60,893 nt of DNA from an uncultured Paenibacillus sp. GTDB lineage: Bacteria; Bacillota; Bacilli; Paenibacillales; Paenibacillaceae. Both the position numbers and the translations under genes were made by a program. Of this stretch, positions 16,876-25,534 are shown piece by piece (the first letter of the stretch is position 1; each line of letters opens with the position of its first letter). Below the pieces are notes generated by a model that saw nothing but the letters and a program-made list of their open reading frames with translations, did not search any database and was not told where the DNA came from. Where the stretch lies: the NCBI GenBank assembly GCA_937895345.1, contig CALAWP010000047.1, forward strand, positions 1-60,893. The letters are read 5' to 3'.

Positions 16876-18597
16876 CTATTGGATGCGGCCAAACTGGGCT
16901 TCGTGCAGCCGGCTGTATATGCCGCCCGCGGCGACAAGCTCCTCGTGCTTGCCTTGCTCGCCAATGCCGTCAGCGGTAACCACAACGATTCGGTCCGCAT
17001 TCTTGATCGTAGCCAGCCGGTGAGCGATGACAAGCGTCGTCCGCCCTTGCGACAGCTCCGCCAGCGACTGCTGAATGGCCGCTTCCGTTTCCGTATCGAG
17101 CGCGGACGTCGCCTCGTCAAGAATGAGGATCGGCGGATTTTTCAGAAACATGCGCGCAATCGCCAGCCGCTGCTTCTGTCCTCCGGACAGCTTCACGCCG
17201 CGTTCGCCGACAACGGTATCCATCCCCTCCGGCAGCGACCGGATGAACTCGTCCAGCCTGGCCCTTCTGGCCGCTTCCCATATTTCGGATTCGTCCGCTC
17301 CCAGCTTGCCGTACGATATATTTTCCCGGATCGTCCCGCCGAACAGGAAGACATCCTGCTGCACGATGCCGATACCTTTGCGGAGCGATTCCAGACGAAT
17401 ATCGCGAATGTCGTGCCCGTCGACGGCAATGCTGCCGCCCTGTATTTCGTAGAACCGCGGCAGCAGGCTGCACAGCGTTGTTTTGCCTGCGCCGGACGGG
17501 CCGACGAAGGCGACCGTTTCCCCCGCCTTGATCGTGAGCGAAATGTTGTCCAGCACTTTGTTCTCGCCCTCGTAACCGAACGAGACGTTCCGGTATTCGA
17601 TATCGCCTCTCAGCTTCTCGACTGTCTTGGCATTCGGAGCGTCCTCGATATCGGGAGCGGTATCCAGCAGCTGCAAGTATCGCTTGAAGCCGGCAATGCC
17701 CTTCGGATAGCTCTCGATAACGGCGTTAATTTTTTCGATCGGCTTGAAGAAAATATTCGTCAGCAGCACGAACGTCAGGAATTGGCCTTCCGGCATGTCG
17801 TGCCGCAATACGTAATAGGCGCCCGCTACCAGCACAAACAACGAGACCAAACGCATGAGCATATAGGAAACGGAGGCGTTCATGCCGATAATTTTGTAAG
17901 ATATGAGCTTCGCCTCGCGAAACCGGAGATTGTTTGCTTTGAACAGCTTGCCTTCATGCTTTTCGTTCGCGAACGCCTGCACGACGCGAATGCCGCCGAC
18001 GGTATCCTCCACCCGCGCATTGAAATCCGCCATGTCGTTGAACAACCGGTTGGCCGCTTTTGTCATTCGGCGGTTGAAATACAATACGAGCCATAAAATA
18101 ATCGGAACGATGATAAAGGTCATAATCGCGAGCTGCGGATGAATGTACAGCATAATGCCGAAGGCGCCGAGCAGCGTCATTACCGCGATAAACATATCTT
18201 CCGGGCCGTGATGGGCCACTTCCCCGATTTCGAACAAATCGTTGGTCAGCCTGGACAGCAGATGTCCCGTTTTCGTATTGTCAAAAAACCGGAAGCTTAG
18301 CTTTTGCACATGGTCGAACAAAGTTCTGCGCATATCCGTCTCGATGTTGATGCCGAGCATATGCCCCCAGTAAGTGACGACATAGGAAAGGAGCGTATTG
18401 ACGACGTATATGAGCAGCAGCACGGCGCAAGCCGTGACGATCATGCCCCAATTCCCGTCCGGCAGCAGCGTATCGACGACATACCCGACCGCCAGCGGAA
18501 ACCCCAGCTCCAGAATCGCCAGCACTACCGCACAACCAAAGTCCAAAGCGAACAGCTTTTTGTACGGCTTGTAATAAGCAAAAAAACGTTTCAACAT
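16876..18597 (-). CDS. ABC exporter, fused membrane and ATPase domains (half-transporter)
   Basis: A 573-residue type IV ABC exporter half-transporter, which would act as a dimer. Residues 1-310 hold six membrane helices of the ABC_membrane type; residues 330-573 form the nucleotide-binding domain with Walker A GPSGAGKTT, Q loop IVQQDVFLFGGTIRENI, signature LSGGQKQR, Walker B ILILDEATSALD and switch histidine in VIAHRLATI. It resembles multidrug/lipid exporters of the MsbA/YknU group; the substrate is unknown. The ATG at 18597 has GGGGTG six bases upstream; a slightly upstream GTG is possible. A strong promoter lies at 18662-18690. It is a single gene, so a homodimer is likely, or a partner is encoded elsewhere. 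Confidence 0.9.
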   Translation of the reverse strand: MLKRFFAYYKPYKKLFALDFGCAVVLAILELGFPLAVGYVVDTLLPDGNWGMIVTACAVLLLIYVVNTLLSYVVTYWGHMLGINIETDMRRTLFDHVQKLSFRFFDNTKTGHLLSRLTNDLFEIGEVAHHGPEDMFIAVMTLLGAFGIMLYIHPQLAIMTFIIVPIILWLVLYFNRRMTKAANRLFNDMADFNARVEDTVGGIRVVQAFANEKHEGKLFKANNLRFREAKLISYKIIGMNASVSYMLMRLVSLFVLVAGAYYVLRHDMPEGQFLTFVLLTNIFFKPIEKINAVIESYPKGIAGFKRYLQLLDTAPDIEDAPNAKTVEKLRGDIEYRNVSFGYEGENKVLDNISLTIKAGETVAFVGPSGAGKTTLCSLLPRFYEIQGGSIAVDGHDIRDIRLESLRKGIGIVQQDVFLFGGTIRENISYGKLGADESEIWEAARRARLDEFIRSLPEGMDTVVGERGVKLSGGQKQRLAIARMFLKNPPILILDEATSALDTETEAAIQQSLAELSQGRTTLVIAHRLATIKNADRIVVVTADGIGEQGKHEELVAAGGIYSRLHEAQFGRIQ

Positions 18598-18661
18598 TTC
18601 CCGCACCCCATCTTTGCATCTGACACGCTGCCTTGCAGCCGGCATTGATTTTTAAAATAGA

Positions 18662-18690
18662 ATACTATAAGAGATTGCAGGTTCTGTCAA
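18662..18690 (-). promoter_or_regulatory. Sigma-A-type promoter of the ABC exporter gene
   Basis: On the minus strand TTGACA (18690-18685) and TAGTAT (18667-18662) are separated by exactly 17 bases. The start codon is about 65 bases downstream. Perfect -35 and near-consensus -10. Confidence 0.75.
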
Positions 18691-18792
18691 TTGCGCCGGC
18701 TCGTAATTTTCGAATTAAACCGAAATTTGCCGTAACGACTGCCGAAGCCGCTGTTAGCCGCCCAGCTCGCGAAACGGCATTTCGCACATAAT

Positions 18793-19034
18793 GAACGACA
18801 TATCGTCCATATCATCGCCACAACTGCCATTCCTCTGCTTTTGAACGATTAATCGTTCATTTCCACGCCGCACAACCGCCATTCCTCTGCCTTTGAACGA
18901 TTAATCGTTCATTTCCACGCCGCACAACCGCCATTCCCCTGCTTTTGAACGATTAATCGTTCATTTCCACGCGCACAAACGCCATTTCCCTGCTTTTGAA
19001 CGATTAATCGTTCATTTCCACGCCGCACAACCGG
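18793..19034. repeat. Array of 51-52-bp tandem repeats, each carrying a 16-bp perfect palindrome
   Basis: The palindrome GAACGATTAATCGTTC occurs perfectly at 18843, 18895, 18947 and 18998, with start-to-start steps of 52, 52 and 51 bases. A degenerate copy (GAACGACATATCGTCC) begins at 18793, 50 bases earlier. The spacer between palindromes is also conserved, so the whole unit is tandemly repeated. The array sits in a 558-base gene-free interval, upstream of the ABC exporter promoter and downstream of the secreted NHL protein gene. The rest of that interval holds the promoter and terminator hairpins listed separately. Confidence 0.9.
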
Positions 19035-19081
19035 CAAACCTTGCACCGGAGCACGAATGACCGCCGATCCTCCCATAAAGA

Positions 19082-19112
19082 ACCGGCCCCGGCATGAACG
19101 CCGGGACCGGCT
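19082..19112 (-). terminator. Terminator hairpin downstream of the secreted NHL/FecR protein
   Basis: A GC-rich inverted repeat (about 19082-19112), read on the minus strand, is followed by TTCTTTATGGG. A second hairpin with 9-base arms (19119-19127 and 19133-19141) sits just before it, 15 bases past the stop codon. Together they probably end the 1239-codon gene. Confidence 0.7.
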
Positions 19113-19155
19113 GCAACAAAGCGGGACGATTAGTCCCGCTTCTCTTCAGCTGCGT

Positions 19156-22100
19156 TTAATTCGTCTCTACAACCTCGACCGAAACGATGCCGCCGTCTCC
19201 TATCGGTACAAATCCGCCGCTTCCGTCTGCCGTTACAAGTTCGATATTCCACTTGTACGCACCGACCGACGGATAAATTCCGCTTAAATAGATCATCAAG
19301 CCTTCGTAGCTGTTTATTCCCGTTTCTTCTATCGTCCCAAGACCGTTCTCCGGACCGAACAATACGGCGGAACCGTTGCTTAAGTCCAGCTCGTTCGGCC
19401 GTTCGCCGTCATACCCAATAACCGTCGCGGTAAATGAGCCGTTAATCACCGGCAATCCGGCGGAGTCTTCGAGCTCGAAACGGATTCCGACCGGCATATT
19501 GGACTCGAATCCTCGTGCCGATACGTAAAAATCAAATCCTCCGCCGAATCCGTCAGGGATTATACAAGCACCGTCGCAATAATTCGATATGGAGACGTAC
19601 GGATCAATCGTCAAATCCTTTGCCGCTTCGGCCAGCTTCACGAGCCCGCTCTCGGTCGCCTCGAACAAGGTCAGCTTCACCCGGTAAGTGCCAACCTCAA
19701 ACAACCTGACCTGAAACGCGGCGGGGGACACGTCTCCGCCCAATAGCTGCGCCAGCGTAAAGTCCGACCGAACGTCATTGTCTATTCTGTAAACCATATA
19801 TTGATAGTATCCCGGTTCCGGCTGCTCGCTATATTCGCTTATAATTTGCGCATATTCGCTTACTTCGCTTACCGCCACCTCTGCGGACATCCCTGCTTCG
19901 CTTTGGATCTCGATCATGAGACGAACCGGCATCTCAAGGTTCGTTCCCTCATGGCGCTCGATCGCAAAGTCAACCAGATGCTCCTTGCCGGCCAGCGGAG
20001 GGCTTTCGTCCGGCTTGAACCGGATCGACACCAGCTCCGGTTCCGGCTCCGGCGTTGGCGTCGGAGTTACCGGCGGCCGGACGGGGACGATGACCGGCGG
20101 AGCCGGCGGCGTTGCCTGCTGCTGCCGGCTTTGCAGCTCCTGCTGCGCCTGCTCTCTTTGCCGCTCAAACCTTTCCCGTTCAGCCATCGTCAATTCGTTC
20201 AAGTACTTCTCTTCAGCTTCTTTTTTCTTTTCCGCTTGCTTCTGCTCGTTCTGCTCGTTCAACCGCTGCATCGCTTGCTGAATTTGATTCATCACGCTTC
20301 CAAGTCTGTCTTGCTGCTCCTGCTTAAGCCGGGCTTGATCCTGCTCTCGGCGCTCCTTTTCCCTCTTCATTTGCTCCAACTGTCTTTGCCTATGCGCTTC
20401 CGCTTCCGGATCCAGCCCTGCGCTCGGATCGAACGGCGGGATATTGTCCAAATCAAACCGTTTGTTCTGATCCAGCTTCTCGTTGGCGGATCGAATGATC
20501 TCTTCAATCTGCCGCTTGTCGTCGAGCGATAAGGTATCAAGCTGATTTTTGAGCAGATTGAAAAGGGCGTTATCCACGTTTTGCCTGTACCTGGCAAGCG
20601 CGCTTTCATCGTCGAGGAACAAGTCTTCCTTCAACTTCTCCGCATTTCCGGATTCCAGTTCGCTCATAAACTTCCCGTTTTCCTGGTCGATTTCTTGCTT
20701 GTTCTTCAGCAGCTTTTCGATGACGCTCGGATCGGCCTGCCGAATGATATCGTTGATATCGATGCCAAGGTGGATCGACGGATCCCGGGTCGGCGTCCCG
20801 GAGTCTACCGTAATCATTTGTGCAGGATATACGATAACCGGCCCGCCGGAACCGCTCGGCTGCGACCGGACGATGCCCGCCTGCACGTTCACGCCGGCAA
20901 GGCCCGTTACGGGATCTATCGCTACGACAAAATGAGTGCCTTGGACGGAGTTGACTTGTCCGCCGACAACCGCTTCGAACCGGTCTTCCGAGGAGGACAT
21001 ATCGTGAATGTCGAAATAGGCCGTTCCGGCCAGCACTTCCAGCTTCGTAACGCGGGACGGTCCCGCTTGGTACAAGTCAAGCGCCCGAATAACGACGCCG
21101 GCCCCCGCCGTCACGGCGTCGCCCGTATCCGCCGCCTCCAGCGTAACGCTGGAGCGCTCGCCGACCTTCAAGACGTCGCCCTGCTTCAGCTTCATTCCCG
21201 CATAGGCTTCGCCGGCCAGCACGCCGCCCTGCGTCACGGTGGCCGTTCCCTTCATCTCGGATAAGGTCAGCGTCCGATACGAGATTGCGCCGTCGGCCTC
21301 CCCGCCGCCTGCCGCTGTGGAACAGTCGCGCAGCACGATCAGCTTCACGTCGCCGACCCATTTCACATCCTTGCCTGCCGCCTCGGCAAAGGCGCGCACC
21401 GGAAGCCACAGCTCCCCGCCTTGCCGGTACGGCGCGGCCGGCAACTCCCACTCCCGCGCCTCCGAACGAATGACCGCATCTCCTGCCCGAACCGTTAGCC
21501 GAATCTCTTCGCCGCTAAACAACACTTCTCCGTCTTCGCCTTCAGACCGCTCGAAACCAAGCAACTCCGCGACCATGCCCGCTTCCGCAAACGTCGTTCC
21601 GCGGCGTATAACCGCGTTGTCTGCCGCGTCGACGGCTCGGCTGCCGTACGCCAGCGTAATCCCTTTCGCCGTCTTTACCTGCGGCGGCAGGTCATAGCCG
21701 GTCCACCGTCTCAAGGCGCGATTGCCCGCATCCGAGACGATCAACCCGCCCGAAGCATTGATCGCCGCATCGCCCGGAAATTGAAGCCTCGCTTCGTTCT
21801 CCAGGCCGTCGGACGTTCCGCCGGCGCCGAAGGCGGAACCAATTACCGTCGACACGCGGCCGTTCTTCAGCGCCCGGACGACATGGTTGCCGCTGTCGGC
21901 AATGATCAGCCCCGTATGTTCGGACCATGCCAGCCCCCGCGGCGAATGGAATTCGGACTTCTCGGGTTTGCCGTCCGCATACCCCGGCTCGGCATACAGC
22001 CCATTTGCCTTGTATGCCGTTTCCGAAGGAGACGGCCCGGCGGCCGTAGACACTTGCCCTCGGCCGAAGTCGATGTACCGAATCGCATGGTTGCCCGAAT

Positions 22101-22875
22101 CGCTCACATACAAATTGCCTTTGTCGTCGAGAGCGAGTCCGGAAGGCTCGTTAAATTGCGCATCCTCAAACGTTCCGTTCTTGTAGCCTCCGGCCATTGT
22201 TGCCACCCCGGCGCTCCACAGCGCCGCCCGAGGCTCGACCGTCCCGATGGTCGTCACTTTGCCGTCACGGCCGATTCGGCGCACGACATGGTTGAGAGTA
22301 TCCGCCACGTACACCGTTCCGTCTTCCGTTACGGCGACATCCTGCGGATAATGGAATGCGGCTTCAGCAGCCTCTCCGTCGGCATGGCCCCGCAATCCCG
22401 TGCCCGCTATCGTTGTCACATTCCCTTGCGCGTCGATGCGGCGCACGGCATGATTGCCGGCATCCGCCACGTAAACGCTGCCATCTTCAGCGGCCTCAAC
22501 ACCTGCCGGTTCGTTGAAGAACGCCAGCTCGCCCGGGCCGTCGTGGAAAGCGCCGGCAGGCAGGCCGTTTCCGTTTCTGTCCAGCGACAACGAGCCCCCG
22601 GCCCAAACCTCCGTTTTTCCGTTTCTGACTCTATGTATAACATGATTGCCCGAATCCGCTGCAATAACCGATCCGTCTTCCAGCACGACGACGCCGCCGG
22701 GTTTGGCCAACCCTTCGGACGCCAACGTCTCCAAGATGCCCAGCGGAAGCTCCGCTTCCCTTTGGACGGCCGGCTCGCTTGTTGAGGTTCCCGACGCATA
22801 GACGGAAACTCCTCCGCACGCCATCACCGCCGAAAGCAGGATTAACGCCAGTTTTTTCCTCCACATCGACTGCAT
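19156..22875 (-). CDS. Large secreted NHL-repeat / stalk domain / FecR domain / coiled-coil protein
   Basis: A 1239-residue exported protein. A signal peptide (RKKLALILLSAVMACGG) is followed by several NHL beta-propeller repeats (about residues 45-395; recurring VADSGNHVIRRI-type motifs), a copper-amine-oxidase-like stalk domain (about 400-510; ELWLPVRAFAEAAGKDVKW), a FecR-type domain (about 520-690; VNSVQGTHFVV), a long charged Gln/Glu/Arg-rich coiled coil (about 750-925), a Pro/Thr linker (PVTPTPTPEPEPE) and a C-terminal beta-rich domain. No membrane anchor, LPXTG or SLH is visible, so it is probably secreted or wall-associated by the stalk-like domain. The start at 22875 is very close to GGAG; the ATG at 22866 is an alternative. 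It stands alone. Domain identities are motif-level; function is unknown. Confidence 0.8.
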   Translation of the reverse strand: MQSMWRKKLALILLSAVMACGGVSVYASGTSTSEPAVQREAELPLGILETLASEGLAKPGGVVVLEDGSVIAADSGNHVIHRVRNGKTEVWAGGSLSLDRNGNGLPAGAFHDGPGELAFFNEPAGVEAAEDGSVYVADAGNHAVRRIDAQGNVTTIAGTGLRGHADGEAAEAAFHYPQDVAVTEDGTVYVADTLNHVVRRIGRDGKVTTIGTVEPRAALWSAGVATMAGGYKNGTFEDAQFNEPSGLALDDKGNLYVSDSGNHAIRYIDFGRGQVSTAAGPSPSETAYKANGLYAEPGYADGKPEKSEFHSPRGLAWSEHTGLIIADSGNHVVRALKNGRVSTVIGSAFGAGGTSDGLENEARLQFPGDAAINASGGLIVSDAGNRALRRWTGYDLPPQVKTAKGITLAYGSRAVDAADNAVIRRGTTFAEAGMVAELLGFERSEGEDGEVLFSGEEIRLTVRAGDAVIRSEAREWELPAAPYRQGGELWLPVRAFAEAAGKDVKWVGDVKLIVLRDCSTAAGGGEADGAISYRTLTLSEMKGTATVTQGGVLAGEAYAGMKLKQGDVLKVGERSSVTLEAADTGDAVTAGAGVVIRALDLYQAGPSRVTKLEVLAGTAYFDIHDMSSSEDRFEAVVGGQVNSVQGTHFVVAIDPVTGLAGVNVQAGIVRSQPSGSGGPVIVYPAQMITVDSGTPTRDPSIHLGIDINDIIRQADPSVIEKLLKNKQEIDQENGKFMSELESGNAEKLKEDLFLDDESALARYRQNVDNALFNLLKNQLDTLSLDDKRQIEEIIRSANEKLDQNKRFDLDNIPPFDPSAGLDPEAEAHRQRQLEQMKREKERREQDQARLKQEQQDRLGSVMNQIQQAMQRLNEQNEQKQAEKKKEAEEKYLNELTMAERERFERQREQAQQELQSRQQQATPPAPPVIVPVRPPVTPTPTPEPEPELVSIRFKPDESPPLAGKEHLVDFAIERHEGTNLEMPVRLMIEIQSEAGMSAEVAVSEVSEYAQIISEYSEQPEPGYYQYMVYRIDNDVRSDFTLAQLLGGDVSPAAFQVRLFEVGTYRVKLTLFEATESGLVKLAEAAKDLTIDPYVSISNYCDGACIIPDGFGGGFDFYVSARGFESNMPVGIRFELEDSAGLPVINGSFTATVIGYDGERPNELDLSNGSAVLFGPENGLGTIEETGINSYEGLMIYLSGIYPSVGAYKWNIELVTADGSGGFVPIGDGGIVSVEVVETN

Positions 22876-22952
22876 CAGCTCCTTTGGTCTGCATCAATCG
22901 CTTCATTCTACCATATTTTTGTCGAACTGCGGGTTCGATGAGCTAATCTTTC

Positions 22953-23003
22953 AAAAAAAAGACGTTTCACTATCCGCGCAAATGCACGGATAATGAAACG
23001 TCT
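22953..23003 (-). terminator. Terminator after the diaminopimelate dehydrogenase gene
   Basis: Inverted repeat AGACGTTTCA...TGAAACGTCT (22960-22969 with 22994-23003), extended by an inner TATCCG/CGGATA stem, followed on the minus strand by eight T residues (22953-22960). Confidence 0.85.
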
Positions 23004-23050
23004 GTCGAGGGGCGCCGCCTGCAGGCAACGCCGAAGCGCGCCCCCATGTA

Positions 23051-24028
23051 TTACAGCAATTCGCGCCGCAAATCCGCCGCCGGCTTCGGCGACAAATAAC
23101 CGAGCGGAATATCGAACACCGTCTTCGCCCCCGTCTGACCTTCGGAAGCAAGCTTGTGCGCCGCTCTTGCGTATGCGACCAGCACGCTGGCCGTAAACTC
23201 CGGATTGCTGTCGAGCTTCAGCCCGAATTCGATAATTTGCGTGCTGTTGTTGCCCGTTTTGCCGCTCCGAAGCACCATGCCGCCGTGCGGCATCGCGGAG
23301 TGATTCGCCTTCAGTTCATCCTCGCTGATGAAATGAACCGTCGTATCGTAATCGGCAAAATAATTCGGCATCGTGACGATTTCCCGTCTGATGGCTTCCA
23401 GATCGGCTCCGGCTTCCGCCACAACGTAGCATTCCCGGATATGCTTCTCTCTCGTCGCCAGCTCCGGGTTTTCGCCGCCGCGCACGCGGGCAACGGCTTT
23501 TTCGCTCGGAATGGTATATTGGACGCCGTTTTTGACGCCCTTGACGCGGCGAATCGCATCGGAATGTCCTTGGCTGACGCCCTTGCCCCAGAACGTATAT
23601 TCGTTCCCCTCAGGCAAAATCGCTTCCGCCAGCAGGCGGTTCATCGAGAACAAACCGGGATCCCAACCGGTCGAAATGACGCTTACCCGGCCTCCGGCTT
23701 TGGCCTGCTCGTCCACTTTCCCGAAATATTCCGGAATTTTCGCATGCGTATCGAAGCTGTCCACCGTATGGAACATACGCGCGAACTGGGGCCCCTGCTC
23801 AGGCAAATCCGTTGCGGATCCGCCGCACAAAATCATGACGTCGATTTCCCCGGTAAATTTCTCCGCCTCGCCGATCGCGTAGGCTTTCGCTTCCGTCGGA
23901 ACCGTTGCCGGATCCCGCCGGGTAAATACGCCGACAAGCTCCATGTCCGGGTTTTGCGCCAAGGCCATCTCGACGCCGCGTCCCAAATTGCCGTAACCGA
24001 CGATGCCAACGCGTATTTGCTTGCTCAT
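23051..24028 (-). CDS. ddh: meso-Diaminopimelate D-dehydrogenase
   Basis: A 325-residue NADPH-dependent enzyme that reductively aminates tetrahydrodipicolinate to meso-diaminopimelate in one step, supplying lysine and peptidoglycan. The N-terminal Rossmann motif is VGIVGYGNLGRGVE; substrate-region motifs include CGGSATDLPEQGP, STGWDPGLFSMNRL and WGKGVSQGHSDAIRR, and the C terminus has FDIPLGYLSPKP. Length matches the family (about 325). The ATG at 24028 follows AAAGGTGG with 7-base spacing. It lies 31 bases downstream of a glutamate dehydrogenase gene on the same strand and shares its transcript; both enzymes fix free ammonium using NAD(P)H. Confidence 0.93.
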   Translation of the reverse strand: MSKQIRVGIVGYGNLGRGVEMALAQNPDMELVGVFTRRDPATVPTEAKAYAIGEAEKFTGEIDVMILCGGSATDLPEQGPQFARMFHTVDSFDTHAKIPEYFGKVDEQAKAGGRVSVISTGWDPGLFSMNRLLAEAILPEGNEYTFWGKGVSQGHSDAIRRVKGVKNGVQYTIPSEKAVARVRGGENPELATREKHIRECYVVAEAGADLEAIRREIVTMPNYFADYDTTVHFISEDELKANHSAMPHGGMVLRSGKTGNNSTQIIEFGLKLDSNPEFTASVLVAYARAAHKLASEGQTGAKTVFDIPLGYLSPKPAADLRRELL

Positions 24029-24059
24029 AGCCGTTCCACCTTTATCCGAAAAAAGTCGC

Positions 24060-25319
24060 TTATACCCAGCCTCTGGCTTCCATAGCGGCAGCAATCCGCT
24101 TAATGGCGATCATGTATGCAGCCGTCCGCAGGTCCACGCTAAACTCGCGAGCCAAATCCCTGACCGCGCGGTATGATTGTATCATGTTCGTCTCCAGCTT
24201 TTCCAGCACCTCGGCTTCGCTCCAGTAGAAATGCATCAGATTCTGCACCCACTCGAAGTAAGAAACCGTTACGCCGCCGGCATTCGCCAGCACGTCGGGA
24301 ATAACGACGATGCCCTTGCCGAACAGGACGCGGTCCGCTTCCGGCGTCGTCGGCCCGTTGGCCGCCTCGGCAATCAGCTTCGCCTTGATCCGGTCCGCAT
24401 TGGCAGCCGTGATCACGTTCTCCAGCGCCGCCGGCACCAGAATGTCCACGTCAAGCTCCAGCAGATCCTCGTTGGAAATGGCGTATTGCGCGCCGTAATC
24501 CGTTAACGCGCCGGCGTCCTTCAGACGTCCGGCCTCTTCTACGTCGATGCCGTCCGGGTTGTAAACGCCGCCCTTGGAGTCGCTGACCGCCACGATTTTG
24601 CAGCCGGCGTCGCTAAGCAGCTTAGCCGCGATTCTTCCCGCATTGCCGAAGCCTTGAACCGCAACCGTCGTATCCTCCGCGCGCACGCCCTTATCTTCGA
24701 GCGCGGCCAGAATCGTGTATACGCAGCCTTGGGCCGTCGCTTCGTTGCGGCCTTTGGAGCCGCCGACGATCAGCGGCTTGCCCGTAATGACGCCCGGCGA
24801 ATATTTGCCCTTCATGCGGCTGTACGTATCCATCATCCAGCCCATCGTCTGCGCGTTCGTGTAGACGTCCGGCGCCGGAATGTCCTTGTCGGGACCGACA
24901 AAGTCCGCGATCGCTTCCATGAAGCCACGGCTGATTCGTTCCAGTTCGCCCTTGCTGTAATCGCGAGGATTGCAAATAACCCCGCCTTTGCCGCCGCCGT
25001 ACGGCAAGCCGACCACGCCGCATTTGAAGCTCATCCACATTGAAAGCGCCTTTACCTCGTCCAAGGTCACTTCGGGATGGAAACGAATGCCGCCTTTCGT
25101 AGGGCCGATCGCGTCGTTATGCTGGGACCGGTACCCTTCAAACACTTTTACCGAGCCGTCGTCCATGCGGACGGGAAAGCTGACCGAGAGCACGCGCATA
25201 GGATGCTTCAAAATATGCGTAATATGCTCCGGAAGCTTCAGCAGCGCCGCGGCGGCGTCAACCTGCCGTTGCGCTATGGCGTACGGGTTCAAAGACTCTT
25301 CAACCACTGCTACTGTCAT
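24060..25319 (-). CDS. gudB: Glutamate dehydrogenase
   Basis: A 419-residue hexameric-type Glu/Leu/Phe/Val dehydrogenase, close in length and sequence style to Bacillus GudB/RocG. It interconverts glutamate with 2-oxoglutarate and ammonium. The catalytic lysine lies in LPYGGGKGGVICNP, the substrate region in PAPDVYTNAQTMGWMMD, and the cofactor-binding fold in VAVQGFGNAGRIAAKLL. The ATG at 25319 follows AAAGG with 10-base spacing; an in-frame GTG six codons upstream is less likely. It is the promoter-proximal gene of a two-gene unit with ddh. Assignment as GudB rather than RocG is inference from homology style; no RocR-type site was identified. Confidence 0.9.
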   Translation of the reverse strand: MTVAVVEESLNPYAIAQRQVDAAAALLKLPEHITHILKHPMRVLSVSFPVRMDDGSVKVFEGYRSQHNDAIGPTKGGIRFHPEVTLDEVKALSMWMSFKCGVVGLPYGGGKGGVICNPRDYSKGELERISRGFMEAIADFVGPDKDIPAPDVYTNAQTMGWMMDTYSRMKGKYSPGVITGKPLIVGGSKGRNEATAQGCVYTILAALEDKGVRAEDTTVAVQGFGNAGRIAAKLLSDAGCKIVAVSDSKGGVYNPDGIDVEEAGRLKDAGALTDYGAQYAISNEDLLELDVDILVPAALENVITAANADRIKAKLIAEAANGPTTPEADRVLFGKGIVVIPDVLANAGGVTVSYFEWVQNLMHFYWSEAEVLEKLETNMIQSYRAVRDLAREFSVDLRTAAYMIAIKRIAAAMEARGWV

Positions 25320-25508
25320 CTTTTTTCTACCTTTCACCTCTGATTTCGACTCACAATTAAAGCCGCTTTTTTGATTCTAACCAATTCGGAACGATTAGGG
25401 AAGAATTTTTTAGACATTAAATGCAAACTTTTTGCGAATTAGTCCATTGCTAATTTATGTATCTTATGTTGTAATATTATTTTACACGTATTGTTATAAA
25501 TAAACATG

Positions 25509-25534
25509 ACAGGGGCGAACCTATTCGCCCCCTG
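25509..25534 (-). terminator. Terminator of mtlD
   Basis: Arms ACAGGGGCGAA (25509-25519) and TTCGCCCCCTGT (25524-25535) form a hairpin with one bulge directly at the mtlD stop codon, followed on the minus strand by CATGTTTATTTAT. Confidence 0.7.

Noticed and set aside
18793..19034. CRISPR array
   Set aside because: The segments between the palindromes are conserved copies, not unique spacers, and there are no cas genes.
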